A stretch of DNA of 64,000 bases from Synechococcus sp. WH 8020 (GCF_001040845.1 NZ_CP011941.1:639744-703743); one strand, 5' to 3'; shown: positions 19,976 through 28,539, counted from the first letter of the stretch. The notes: generated by a model not told the origin, from the sequence alone. Program-made: numbers and translations.

Positions 19976-19995
19976 TGAGAATATGCTGAGAATCA
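19976..19995 (+). promoter_or_regulatory. Candidate metal-regulator operator: repeated TGAGAAT upstream of the ZIP-like gene
   Basis: TGAGAAT occurs twice (19976-19982 and 19987-19993) eleven bases apart, that is on the same helix face, ending 20 bases before the transporter start. The heptamer resembles half-sites of Fur/Zur boxes, but the arrangement is tandem and not the usual inverted one. Given a metal-transporter-like gene downstream, a Zur or Fur site is plausible but weakly supported. Confidence 0.25.
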
Positions 19996-20012
19996 ATTAA
20001 TACAAGCATGCT

Positions 20013-20717
20013 TTGCTTTTGCTACTCCCGGCGATCACGATGGCCCTCGGCGGCATTTTGGGGAGCCGCTTTCGACCTGGCCTACGTCTACGGGGTTTGA
20101 TTGCCCACCTAGTTGGAGGTCTGGTGTTTGGCATGGCCGCAGCAGATCTGATGCCAGCAGCAAGTAGTGATAATCATCCTTTGGGATTAGTCATAGGCTT
20201 CTGTCTCGGCTTTTCATTGTTAATTGTAGTCAATAATGTTTTAGATGATCCTCACGAAATTGCTGAAAAAAATATATCTCGTCCAATAATTCCATTGTTA
20301 ATCCCTTTCTTAGTTGATAGCCTCATTGATGGACTAGTGGTAGGTATTAGCCCCGATGTTGGTTCACAGGGATGGGTGATTCCCCTTGCTGTTGCCCTAG
20401 AAATGGGCCTTGCATCGCTTGGCCTTGCGACTCTGTTGCGCCGAGGGGGTCAGCGCTGGCGAAGCAGCCTTGGTGGTGGACTGATGGCATTGACCTACCT
20501 AGTTGGTCTCATCAGCAGCACAATCTTGGCTAAATATCTAACAGGCCCTTACTTAACAGGATTGCTGGCCTTCGGGACTGCTGCTTTGATCTACTTGGTT
20601 GTCGAAGAAGTGATGAAGGAAGCCCATGCCATGGGAGAAGATGATTCAAGTTGGGTCAATTTGGCTTTCTTTTTTGGAATACTTATGGTTTGGTTGAGGG
20701 TCATTCTCTCGACATGA
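20013..20717 (+). CDS. ZIP-like membrane transporter
   Basis: 234 residues, about seven to eight hydrophobic helices covering almost the whole length. The fourth-helix region reads PFLVDSLIDGLVVGIS and the fifth VALEMGLASLG, similar in layout to helices IV and V of ZIP metal permeases, but the classical HNxPEG motif is replaced by D/E-containing versions. Divalent metal transport is therefore likely but not certain. The start is TTG 20013; ATG 20040 is an alternative. An upstream ATG at 20008 is out of frame. The middle section is more AT-rich than the ends. Confidence 0.7.
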   Translation: MLLLLPAITMALGGILGSRFRPGLRLRGLIAHLVGGLVFGMAAADLMPAASSDNHPLGLVIGFCLGFSLLIVVNNVLDDPHEIAEKNISRPIIPLLIPFLVDSLIDGLVVGISPDVGSQGWVIPLAVALEMGLASLGLATLLRRGGQRWRSSLGGGLMALTYLVGLISSTILAKYLTGPYLTGLLAFGTAALIYLVVEEVMKEAHAMGEDDSSWVNLAFFFGILMVWLRVILST

Positions 20718-20787
20718 TTAAATGCATGCTTATCTATATTGAAGATTTATTGGCCTCTTAAGGGAAGCCCAATTTGAGCTCTCTTCA

Positions 20788-20895
20788 ATGCAATATCCTG
20801 CTCTGTGGCTAGGATACATTGCTTGTTTTCATATATCACTGTCGATTGTGATTATTTGTTCCATGTGCCTCGTTATTTTATATAAAATTCAATGA
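20788..20895 (+). CDS. Possible 35-residue membrane peptide
   Basis: ATG 20788 to TGA 20895 encodes a peptide with one hydrophobic stretch (from WLGYIACF to CLVILYKIQ), a credible single membrane helix with a lysine near its C-terminus. It lies in an AT-rich gap followed by two further small ORFs. There is no clear ribosome-binding site. A chance ORF in AT-rich DNA cannot be excluded. Confidence 0.25.
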   Translation: MQYPALWLGYIACFHISLSIVIICSMCLVILYKIQ

Positions 20896-20914
20896 TTAAA
20901 TCTAAGATGAATAA

Positions 20915-21070
20915 ATGGATCTTCGTCTTGTTGAATTACTTGGTAAGTACCAGGAAGAAGAGCTTGAAGCGATTGAGCGATGGTTTAATCATACGCAGCC
21001 TTTGGCCCTGGAAATGATGGGAAGCATGAAAATTGCAAGAGGAACCATCAAAAGGGAGGAAAAATATTGA
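20915..21070 (+). CDS. Small soluble hypothetical protein
   Basis: 51 residues, charged and probably helical (YQEEELEAIERWF, then ARGTIKREEKY). The amino-acid composition is that of a real soluble protein and unlike a random AT-rich frame. It starts 19 bases after the preceding small ORF. No family is recognised. Confidence 0.45.
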   Translation: MDLRLVELLGKYQEEELEAIERWFNHTQPLALEMMGSMKIARGTIKREEKY

Positions 21071-21319
21071 GTGTTATTGTATTGCTATAGTATAATCATC
21101 GTATTTTCGTCAGTTGTTTTTGATACCTGTTATTGCTTTTGAATTTCCCTCAGCTTGGCTTCTTATTGTTGTGACAGAGTCTTAGTGTATTTGAGTTCTT
21201 TATTGTATATTGATGAATTTGACTTTTTCTTTAGCTATTTGATGCACCATCTTTGGTTCATTGATTACTTCCCTTGTTCGGATAGTAATCTATAAATGGG
21301 TTGATCTTGAGTAACCAGT

Positions 21320-21493
21320 ATGAACAGCTACGTATTAATAGCTATCTTCTTTATTTTGTTGCCTTGTGGCTTTTTAAGTGCGTCATTGGCAGAATCGAAA
21401 AAACAGAAATATTGGATATGGTTGATTGCAGGGTTAGTTTTTGGTCCTATTGGGTTAATTGGCTCTTCTTGCCTTAAGGACAAAAGTTCCTGA
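21320..21493 (+). CDS. Small two-helix membrane protein
   Basis: 57 residues with a helix at about 3-23 (VLIAIFFILLPCGFLSASLA), a short charged linker (ESKKQKYW) and a second helix at about 33-50 (LIAGLVFGPIGLIG), ending LKDKSS. Gly-rich FGPIGL and the hairpin layout are typical of small membrane proteins. It ends 39 bases from the 3' end of the convergent CpcL-like gene. The function is unknown. Confidence 0.5.
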   Translation: MNSYVLIAIFFILLPCGFLSASLAESKKQKYWIWLIAGLVFGPIGLIGSSCLKDKSS

Positions 21494-21532
21494 TCAAACC
21501 TCAATTAATCAATTCCCGAATAGAGTTCGCTT

Positions 21533-22264
21533 TTAATTGATGGTGAATGTAGATCTAAATATTGCTAATATGATCCAGATCGCAATGCCTGTTGTTGTAG
21601 CGAGTGCAAGTATCCATAATTTTAAAGTCCTTCCGGTTGGCTTTTCATACAGTAGCTTTTCTAATGATGTCTTATTGCTGTAAAGTAAATGATCATTGAT
21701 TGACATCATGAATCGATTTGATATCAGATTTTTCTGCCAATCAATCCCATATCTTGGATATTGTTGATATAGAGGTACTGAGCCTTTTGCTTGCCCCGGC
21801 AGAACACGAGACACTTCGCTAGGTGGAATATCGTAACCAAACCTTTCCATGTACTCGTTACTATCTAGTACATAGTCTATAAAATAGTTAAATCCTTTTT
21901 CTGCAATTATTATTGATAGTGATTGCTTTTCTTCTGCATTATATACTTTTCTTCCAAGCGCTCTTGCAACGACTTGTTCTGCTAATCGATAGTTGTTGTT
22001 GCATTCGACATAGCCTCTACGAAACCGCTCAGACAAAAAAAGTCCTCTCATAAAGTCGCGTACGGTGATTGAATTGTTCCGTAATTGTGATTCGAGATAT
22101 GATTCCCTGTCATTCTCTAAGAGGTGAAAAAATACTTGTTGATAGCAATTCTTGATTGGTTTTTCTTTTTCGTTGTCTGCATTTGTTTCTATGTTTTGAT
22201 TGCTGACTGCTTCAACCCTTGAGTTTTGGGTTGAAACTGTGAAACTTTTTGGAGGAATTGCCAT
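21533..22264 (-). CDS. Phycobilisome rod linker with C-terminal membrane helix (CpcG/CpcL-like)
   Basis: 243 residues. The N-terminus (MAIPPKSFTVSTQNSRV) and the linker domain, about residues 38-165, follow the CpcG pattern: CYQQVFF, YLESQLRNNSITVRDFMRGL, FRRGYVECNNNYR, ARALGRKVYN, and ILP-like RVLPGQAKG. After residue 180 the CpcG core-binding tail is absent; a charged segment leads to a hydrophobic helix at about 214-236 and a short end. This is the architecture of CpcL (CpcG2), which in other cyanobacteria anchors rod-only phycobilisomes in the thylakoid membrane and serves photosystem I. The length (CpcL is about 250) agrees. It is a single gene, away from any phycobilisome cluster in this window. 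Its role here is inference. Confidence 0.85.
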   Translation of the reverse strand: MAIPPKSFTVSTQNSRVEAVSNQNIETNADNEKEKPIKNCYQQVFFHLLENDRESYLESQLRNNSITVRDFMRGLFLSERFRRGYVECNNNYRLAEQVVARALGRKVYNAEEKQSLSIIIAEKGFNYFIDYVLDSNEYMERFGYDIPPSEVSRVLPGQAKGSVPLYQQYPRYGIDWQKNLISNRFMMSINDHLLYSNKTSLEKLLYEKPTGRTLKLWILALATTTGIAIWIILAIFRSTFTIN

Positions 22265-22788
22265 ATTGTTTTAATAATAGTTTCATGCTATGCATTGGCC
22301 TCTCTCTCAAGCTTTTTATTGGTTACAACTCTGCGTATCAATAGAGGCTTTGTGTTGCCTCCGCTTTATCCGGCTTATGGATTATGTAATACTCAATGCT
22401 TTTGTTGATGTGATAGCTATCTGTTAATAGAGACTTTTGTTTTCTGAATAGAATGTTAGATATTCCAATTGATTTGATTGGTTTTGCTTTGCAATAATCT
22501 CATGAATTGTTCTTGGCGTTTTCTTCTGATGATTATATTCAGGCTTGATTGCGCTAATGATTTTAATAACTCATCACGTGAAGGCCGAAGTGTCGGCTTC
22601 ATCCATGCAGTTGCTCAAACCAAAAGCCGGCCAGTTGCCACGAGCTCCACAGAAAAATCGCAAGAAATAACCAGTTCATCCAGGCGGGGCGATCGCGATT
22701 TTCAAACATGAAGTGAGTGATGCAACCCTTTAATTGTGGCGGATCAATCGCTGTAAATCATGAATTCTTTTGAATGCTTGCTGTTGCG
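22265..22788. other. Intergenic region upstream of the CpcL-like gene
   Basis: 524 AT-rich bases that must hold the promoter of the leftward linker gene. The only ORF, 22478-22711 on the + strand, has a mixed composition and no family resemblance, and was not accepted. No terminator or repeat was recognised. Confidence 0.4.
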
Positions 22789-23016
22789 TTACGACTGAAC
22801 GGTTGCCGACGCCCAATCCGCAGTCTGAAGCGACACCTGAGATCCACCTGCCCTTTTGAGATCGTGCATTCCTTCTAGCTGTCGATACACCGCTTTCAAT
22901 TGTCTTTGGATGTGATCGGTGTGTGGCATCGCATCTAAGGTCAACAACGCTTCCTCGAGATGGTGTTTGGCATCAATCAAGAGTCGGCAATCAGTACTTC
23001 CAGGTTCGTAGCTCAT
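22789..23016 (-). CDS. Small hypothetical protein, helical
   Basis: 75 residues, soluble, two predicted helices (LLIDAKHHLEEALLTLDAM and IQRQLKAVYRQLEGMHDL) in a coiled-coil-like layout. The composition is that of a true protein and the gene lies 79 bases downstream of a nuclease-fold gene on the same strand, so it may be the last gene of the glnN transcript. No family is recognised. Confidence 0.6.
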   Translation of the reverse strand: MSYEPGSTDCRLLIDAKHHLEEALLTLDAMPHTDHIQRQLKAVYRQLEGMHDLKRAGGSQVSLQTADWASATVQS

Positions 23017-23095
23017 GAAATCTTTTCAAGGATCAAACCATTCAGCTTGATTGCGACGCCCAAGTTTGTGGCCATTTTTACAAAGTGGCAAAGAT

Positions 23096-23632
23096 CTAGG
23101 GTTCTTCTTGTTTTCCACTTGCTTCGATTAAGTCCCATGGTCTTGCAATTCCTCCTTCTACGGACCATATGCCTTCTTTCCGGCTTTGAGCTGCACGCTC
23201 CAACGCTTGATAGTTCAAGTCGTCGCATCGTCCCAGGTAACCGTCATAGGCAAACACTTGCCCTTTGCTGACGAGCGGGGCAGCAATGTCAATTTTCTCG
23301 TTCAGCAGTCTGGCTACAACACGCCCATACACGTCTCGAGCCCGTAGTTCCATTTGGACAACGGACCCCTGAGGTAGTGCTTTGCTCAATGTTGTTTTCG
23401 CTTGCTGCGACCAGGGTTGTTGCTGGCGTAACGGAGCTTGTATGCAGGCCAGTCGAACCGCCCTTCCCTCTCCATTGATGTCGACTAGCACCTCCTGACC
23501 ATTGTTGACCTTGAGTACGGTCACGATCTGGGTGGGGTGGGTTTGTTCAGCGGCCACCACGTTGGGTAAGGCTGTACCTGCCAGTAGGCCAACAAGAAAG
23601 CTCAGACTTACTGCCTTCGTGGTTGATGCCAT
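23096..23632 (-). CDS. Exported staphylococcal-nuclease-fold protein lacking catalytic residues
   Basis: 178 residues. ATG 23632 is chosen because an AAGGAG ribosome-binding site stands eight bases before it; a longer frame to 23689 would overlap glnN. A signal peptide (about 1-28, ending VVAA) is followed by a thermonuclease fold. The fold motifs VRLACIQAP and RDVYGRVVARLL are present, but the metal-binding DGDT is NNGQ (residues 43-46), Asp40-equivalent is Gln65 and the catalytic Glu43-equivalent is Leu68; the Arg of VYGR remains. It is thus probably not a nuclease and may bind a ligand in the periplasm. It starts 14 bases after glnN. Confidence 0.85.
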   Translation of the reverse strand: MASTTKAVSLSFLVGLLAGTALPNVVAAEQTHPTQIVTVLKVNNGQEVLVDINGEGRAVRLACIQAPLRQQQPWSQQAKTTLSKALPQGSVVQMELRARDVYGRVVARLLNEKIDIAAPLVSKGQVFAYDGYLGRCDDLNYQALERAAQSRKEGIWSVEGGIARPWDLIEASGKQEEP

Positions 23633-23646
23633 GAGAGTCTCCTTGC

Positions 23647-25818
23647 TCAACTGACGAACAGCATCTCTCGATAAGAAGGAAGCGGCCAACGGTCGTCATC
23701 CACCAGGCCTTCTAAGTCATCTACAACATCTCGCAGCTGAAGAAGTCGTGGAAGGAGAACGTTGGCTGCATGGTTCATCGATGTTGTGGTGTCGCCATGA
23801 TGAAGCTGATGCAATTCATCGTCGAGAGCATTGATTTGATCCTGCATCCTTTGATGTAGCTCTGCTTCATAGTGCAGAGTTCGTTGGTCAGGATTCAGGC
23901 CTACGGCTTGTTGTTGGCTGATGCTTCGTGCCAGGGAGCCGAGATGTTTCTGAACAGCTGGGCTGATTTGAGTCCGAACAATCGAGAGTGCAACCTTGGC
24001 TTCTACTTCCACTGCCAGCGTGTATTGCTCGCTGTAAACCTCGTAGCGGCTCTCCAATTCCACAGATGAGATCACAGCCTGACGCTGGAACAGCGTCTTC
24101 ACTTCCTCTCGTCGCAGGACTGGCAGGGCGTTTGCGGTGTTGTGTAGGTTTTCTAATCCCCTTTGTTCGGTGGCCTCTTGATGCCACGCATCGGAATACC
24201 CATCACCCCCAAACACGGCTGCACCGTGTTGGTCCATCACTTGTTTTAAGACGTCTGCTGCACCCTGCTCCAAGGATTGGCCCGAGGCCAAATGGGCCTC
24301 GATTTGATCGTTAATCCACTCGAGTGAATCTGCGAGAACGGTGTTCATCGCCACCAGTGGACCAGCCACTGACTGGCCCGAACCCACGGCTCTGAATTCG
24401 AATCTGTTGCCCGTGAACGCAAACGGTGATGTGCGGTTGCGATCACCAGCGTCCTTTTTGAACTCAGGGAGACTGTCAACACCCAGGCGCATGACATCGC
24501 CTGTGCTGCTTCCGGTGACTTCGCCACGCTGGAATTGCTGGAAAACTTCCTCTAGCTGTCTACCCAGATACACGGAGATGATCGCGGGTGGAGCTTCATT
24601 GGCTCCAAGGCGATGGTCATTTCCCGCTGTCGCCACCACTGCTCGTAAAAGGGCACCGAATCGATGCACTCCTCGGATCACAGCGGCGCAGAACAGTAGA
24701 AATTGCAGATTGTCGTGAGGCGTTGAACCTGGGTCCAGAAGATTGCCTTGCGTGCTGTTACCCACAGACCAGTTCACATGCTTGCCAGACCCATTGATTC
24801 CAGCAAAGGGCTTTTCATGCATAAGGCATGTGAATCCATGCCGTTTTGCCGTGCTACGAAGCACAGTCATGATCATTTGTTGATGATCTGTTGCCACGTT
24901 GGCGGCTTCATGAACAGGTGCGATTTCGAACTGCCCAGGCGCCACCTCGTTGTGTCGAGTTTTTGCAGGAATTCCGAGCCTATATAGCTGGTGTTCAACG
25001 TCCTGCATGTAAACCTGAACCCGTTCAGGAATGGCACCGAAGTAATGATCGTCAAATTGTTGCCCTTTAGGAGAGGGAGCTCCGAATAGGGTTCTTCCTG
25101 CAAGCTGTAGGTCGGGGCGAAGCGTTGCAAATTGACTGTCAATTAAAAAATATTCCTGTTCAGCTCCGCAGGAACTATTCACTGCCGTAACGTCCTTGTT
25201 GCCAAGCAAGCGAAGCAAGCGTTGCGCTTGGCGATTCATGGCTGCGTTCGAGCGCAGGAGTGGGGTCTTTTTATCGAGAGCTTCGCCGGTCCAGCTCACG
25301 AACACGGTTGGGATGCATAGGGTGACGCCATTGGGCGTACGCATTAAATAAGCAGGGCTGGTGATGTCCCAGGCTGTATATCCACGGGCCTCGAATGTTG
25401 AGCGGATGCCGCCATTGGGGAACGAGCTGCCATCTGGCTCTCCCTGAATCAGGAGTTTGCCTGAAAATTCATGGATGGCTTGGCCATCCTTTAGCGGACT
25501 GATAAAACCGTCGTGCTTTTCTGCCGTTGAGTTTGTGAGGGGATAGAAGACGTGCGCGTAATAATGTGCTCCGTTGCTGACGGCCCAATCCATCATTGCC
25601 TGAGCAACCGCGTCAGCCACCTCTAAATTTAATTTGCCTCCGTCCCGGATCACGCGACGAACAACCTTGAATGCTTCCTTCGGCAGAGCATTTTTCATGC
25701 GCGCCAGGGTGAAGACATCACTGGCCCATATCTCCTCCAAGGACCCACTTTTGTCGCAAGCCACTGGTTTGCGCTGTTGAATGGCTTGTAGGGCAGCCAG
25801 ACGAGATGGATGGGGCAT
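23647..25818 (-). CDS. glnN: Glutamine synthetase type III
   Basis: 723 residues, the length of the large GSIII family and well above the 470 of GlnA. It makes glutamine from glutamate, ammonia and ATP. Family blocks seen include [42 protein letters not shown] and [15 protein letters not shown]. In cyanobacteria that have it, GlnN is typically a nitrogen-starvation enzyme under NtcA control, either alone or with GlnA. No convincing NtcA box was found in the 465-base upstream gap. It is followed after 14 bases by a nuclease-fold gene with its own strong ribosome-binding site, so the two form an operon. Confidence 0.97.
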   Translation of the reverse strand: MPHPSRLAALQAIQQRKPVACDKSGSLEEIWASDVFTLARMKNALPKEAFKVVRRVIRDGGKLNLEVADAVAQAMMDWAVSNGAHYYAHVFYPLTNSTAEKHDGFISPLKDGQAIHEFSGKLLIQGEPDGSSFPNGGIRSTFEARGYTAWDITSPAYLMRTPNGVTLCIPTVFVSWTGEALDKKTPLLRSNAAMNRQAQRLLRLLGNKDVTAVNSSCGAEQEYFLIDSQFATLRPDLQLAGRTLFGAPSPKGQQFDDHYFGAIPERVQVYMQDVEHQLYRLGIPAKTRHNEVAPGQFEIAPVHEAANVATDHQQMIMTVLRSTAKRHGFTCLMHEKPFAGINGSGKHVNWSVGNSTQGNLLDPGSTPHDNLQFLLFCAAVIRGVHRFGALLRAVVATAGNDHRLGANEAPPAIISVYLGRQLEEVFQQFQRGEVTGSSTGDVMRLGVDSLPEFKKDAGDRNRTSPFAFTGNRFEFRAVGSGQSVAGPLVAMNTVLADSLEWINDQIEAHLASGQSLEQGAADVLKQVMDQHGAAVFGGDGYSDAWHQEATEQRGLENLHNTANALPVLRREEVKTLFQRQAVISSVELESRYEVYSEQYTLAVEVEAKVALSIVRTQISPAVQKHLGSLARSISQQQAVGLNPDQRTLHYEAELHQRMQDQINALDDELHQLHHGDTTTSMNHAANVLLPRLLQLRDVVDDLEGLVDDDRWPLPSYREMLFVS

Positions 25819-26283
25819 CGTTTATGGGCCTCAGGTGCGTATTTTTCCAACCAAACTAGGCCCTCATACGTGTTTCAACCCCTTGCTGCTTGAGTTCCAT
25901 GACATCTGCTTTTGATGTGCCATGTGTCGTTACGGAATTTTGGAATGGTAGGAACCCTCTTTTTAGATCTTTTTGATTTCAATCCTTAGAGCTCAGCCGA
26001 TGTGATCCATGCTTCGTTGCAACCCATTTCAATTTCAATCACTCTGTTTAGTGAACTGATAAACAACAGTTTTCCCGGTGATGGCTGACTCCGTGGTTGT
26101 CACTGATGCTGCGCTATGTAGTGAATGTTAAAGACTCAAATTAATATTCGATCCATGACTGGCTTTGTTGTGTTAATTGCGCGTGATGAAAGGTTAAAAT
26201 CGAATAACTGTTTTGCTTTAGTATCTTTTTCTCTGCTTAAGCTGACCATTAATTGCTTATTGAAATGATTTGCGTGCTTAAGG
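25819..26283. other. Intergenic region between glnN and the DUF938 gene (divergent promoters)
   Basis: 465 bases holding the start regions of two divergent genes. GTA-N8-TAA at 26118-26131 differs by one base from an NtcA box (GTA-N8-TAC) but lies 300 bases from the glnN start and is weak evidence. No ORF, terminator or RNA gene was recognised. Confidence 0.4.
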
Positions 26284-26919
26284 ATGTATCCACCTTCTAA
26301 TCAAGATCGTCTCTACTTCCCGGCAACAGTGCGCAATCGTGCTCCCATCGCAGCTGCTCTTTCAGAGCTGCTGCCTGACCAAGGTGCTGTCCTTGAAATT
26401 GCCAGTGGAAGTGGTGAACACGCTGTGACCTTTCAGCGCCAGTTTCCTGGAGTGGTATGGCAGGCCAGTGACCCTGATCCGAGCCATTGCAAAAGTATCA
26501 ATGCTTGGATTGCCTATGAGTGTCTAAGTGATGTTATGCCGCCAGCATTACAACTTGATGTTCTCGACCGGCCTTGGCTCATTCCTAAAAGAACTTGTGT
26601 TGAATTAAAAGTTGTTGTTGCGATCAATTTGATTCACATTGCTCCTTGGAGCTGTTGCCAATCATTAGTAGAGCAGGCATCTGAGCACCTTCCGATTGGA
26701 GGTCGTTTCATTCTTTATGGACCTTTTCGTCGAAACGGACTTCATACGAGTTTAAGCAATGAAGCTTTTGATCAGTCGCTGCGGGAGCGCAATCCCTCCT
26801 GGGGAGTACGTGATCTTGAATCTGTGGAGACACTCTGCAGCAAGGTAGGATTCAATAACATGCAGTTCATAGAATTGCCTGCGAATAATCTTATTTTTAC
26901 CGCCTTGAAAACTGTATAA
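26284..26919 (+). CDS. DUF938 family SAM-dependent methyltransferase-like protein
   Basis: 211 residues. The DUF938 signature is visible: N-terminal SNQDRLYFPATVRNRAPI, the SAM-binding glycine motif VLEIASGSGEHAVTF, a DPDPSHCKSI segment after the second strand, and the central NLIHIAPW followed by LYGPFRRNG. The fold is a class I methyltransferase, but the substrate is unknown. It is transcribed alone at the left edge of a sparsely coding region. Confidence 0.88.
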   Translation: MYPPSNQDRLYFPATVRNRAPIAAALSELLPDQGAVLEIASGSGEHAVTFQRQFPGVVWQASDPDPSHCKSINAWIAYECLSDVMPPALQLDVLDRPWLIPKRTCVELKVVVAINLIHIAPWSCCQSLVEQASEHLPIGGRFILYGPFRRNGLHTSLSNEAFDQSLRERNPSWGVRDLESVETLCSKVGFNNMQFIELPANNLIFTALKTV

Positions 26920-27236
26920 TTTTATTCGTTGAGTACATTTTTGCCCTAAAATTTTATCAAGATTCGACTAAATAACACGGTTGCTGTGGCATGTGCAAAG
27001 GTGATTTGTGTGAATGAGGCCTTGCAGGGGTATTATTATTTCACTCTAATCGCAATTAAGAGAGGTTGATTCCCTATTGGAAAGTTAGTGATAGGAATGA
27101 AGTTTATGGTTGATTTTCTAAAAGTTGTGGTGAGCTTGTGGCTTCCTAATAATTGAGCTCCATTCTCTGCCTGTTTTTATTGCGAGTCCTTTGTCTATTA
27201 ACCACAGAGGTCGATGGCACCGCTGCAGCACGACTA

Positions 27237-27262
27237 TAAAAAATCCCCTCGCTTTCGGGGGA
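27237..27262 (-). terminator. Rho-independent terminator, leftward
   Basis: On the minus strand TCCCC and GGGGA flank an eight- to nine-base loop and are followed directly by TTTTTTAT. The nearest minus-strand gene ends more than 560 bases upstream (27824), so the terminator probably ends a separate short transcript that starts between about 27270 and 27800. Confidence 0.65.
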
Positions 27263-27488
27263 ATGTTCACTGGAATGATCCCCATCACCCAGCCCATTGA
27301 AGGATAGGTCGATACCAAGGGTGTAGATCAGCCGTTCTCCACGAATTTCAGCTAGCGCTCCACAGATTGCCTAAACCTACCGGCGTTTTCCCCACATGCT
27401 GTGGAGAATGATGGTGACAGGGTTCTGAATAGCTGATTTTGTGGAAAAAGAGCCAAAGTGTGTCATGCTTGTAGTTCCCCATCACCCG

Positions 27489-27519
27489 CCCCGCCTAGCT
27501 CAGCTAAGCGGGGATTTTT
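27489..27519 (+). terminator. Rho-independent terminator, rightward
   Basis: CCCCGC and GCGGGG enclose a second paired block TAGCT/AGCTA, giving a stem of eleven pairs with one opposed C-A, followed by ATTTTTG. The nearest plus-strand gene ends about 570 bases upstream (26919), so the terminator more probably ends a small RNA within about 27300-27519. Confidence 0.7.
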
Positions 27520-27631
27520 GTTGTGAGTCATGCAAAAATGCAGCCAAGTTACTAGTGCGCATGACCTACTGGTACTGTAATGGGGCTGCTTTTAGCAACT
27601 GGTTTTATCGAAATAAAGAATAAAGGAAGTT

Positions 27632-27718
27632 ATGATGCCAATATTCTTTCCTTTTGCGATTACATTTTTAGTCATATGGCTCTTAAAGTTATTGATGTTG
27701 ACCAGTAAAGGTTTTTGA
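27632..27718 (+). CDS. Possible 28-residue membrane peptide with strong ribosome-binding site
   Basis: ATG 27632 (a second ATG follows directly) to TGA 27718. AAAGGAAG precedes the ATG by two to four bases. The peptide is almost entirely one hydrophobic helix (FFPFAITFLVIWLLKLL) with a short polar end TSKGF, similar in build to the tiny subunits of photosynthetic complexes, although it matches none that is recognised. The ribosome-binding site is what raises it above chance. Confidence 0.4.
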   Translation: MMPIFFPFAITFLVIWLLKLLMLTSKGF

Positions 27719-27823
27719 GATCGTTTATTTGAGCATTCAAGAGAATCGTTGATTCGATGGAGTTGGCAGGTAGATTGATCTCGATCATTTTATTGGCTGA
27801 GTACAATTAATTCAATTGATTGA

Positions 27824-28033
27824 TTACTCTTTTGCCCACCTCTGGCTACAGCGACTGCTGCATTGCATCTCTCCATCTGGATAGTCAAATCCAGCTTTTT
27901 TTGCATTTTTCTCAACTTCTCCTGGATTCGATCCACTGAAGCTGCGGGTGGACTTGGCTAGTGCTGGGTTGATGGAATGCAATCCAAGCGTGCATGCCAG
28001 AAAAATCAGAGTTACAAGTTGAGTTCTTTGCAT
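27824..28033 (-). CDS. Small secreted cysteine-containing protein
   Basis: 69 residues from ATG 28033 (an upstream ATG at 28054 would add seven). A clear signal peptide (TLIFLACTLGLHSINPALA) ends near residue 25. The mature part of about 44 residues is polar, with SGSNPGEVEKNAKKAGFD and two cysteines close together (CSSRC) near the end. It is likely a small periplasmic protein; no family is recognised. Confidence 0.55.
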   Translation of the reverse strand: MQRTQLVTLIFLACTLGLHSINPALAKSTRSFSGSNPGEVEKNAKKAGFDYPDGEMQCSSRCSQRWAKE

Positions 28034-28305
28034 GCCAGATAGGGATAAATCCAACTTAGCTTACCTGCCCATATGAACAATGGCCGCTTAGTTGATACTT
28101 TGGAATAATTCAGTCTTAAGCTAATTAAACAGAGAAATAATCTTTCTATTGATGATGAAATTTGAGAGTTGGTGGTTTACTTTGCGCGTTCTCTTGAGAG
28201 CTTTCTGTCTGGTCTTGTTGTGTCAAACGTGTCATTTGAATCTCTTCTCAGTTGCTGTTTGATCCACCAACAGATTGCCTTCGTGAGATTTTTGAGCAGT
28301 TGTCA

Positions 28306-28539
28306 TCATACCGAGACGATTTTCTCAAATTCGGTTTCTCCCATCACTTCTGAGTTGGCATTGATCCAGATTATGCCCTGCTGCCGCACTAGACAGACCA
28401 ATTCGTCGTTGAGAAGAATCCTGTATGTGGAAGGTTCTTCCATGCAAAGCTCTTCCGCGTAGTTGATTGCTGCGTGAATATCTGCCTGACTGGCAATTGG
28501 CTTCCATCCATCTGGAGTGAGCCGTTCAACGTCAAGCAT
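28306..28539 (-). CDS. Small hypothetical protein
   Basis: 77 residues, soluble, with a normal composition and mixed helix and strand pattern (LTPDGWKPIASQADIH, AINYAEELCME, RILLNDELVCLV). The layout suggests a small single-domain protein. It is transcribed leftward alone. No family or function can be given. Confidence 0.5.
   Translation of the reverse strand: MLDVERLTPDGWKPIASQADIHAAINYAEELCMEEPSTYRILLNDELVCLVRQQGIIWINANSEVMGETEFEKIVSV

Larger units (their letters stand above)
26920..27631. other. Intergenic region with two orphan terminators
   Basis: 712 bases without an accepted protein gene. It contains a leftward terminator at 27237-27262 and a rightward one at 27489-27519, neither preceded by a gene at normal distance, so small RNAs on both strands are likely. 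A small hairpin ccaca-tgc-tgtgg lies just after 27390. ORFs 27118-27318 (-) and 27441-27623 (+) run across these terminators and were rejected. Confidence 0.45.

Noticed and set aside
26118-26131. NtcA-like box upstream of glnN
   Set aside because: One base off the consensus and 300 bases from the glnN start; such a match is expected by chance in AT-rich DNA.
27441-27623. 60-codon ORF on the + strand
   Set aside because: It runs straight through the strong terminator at 27489-27519, and its composition is poor.
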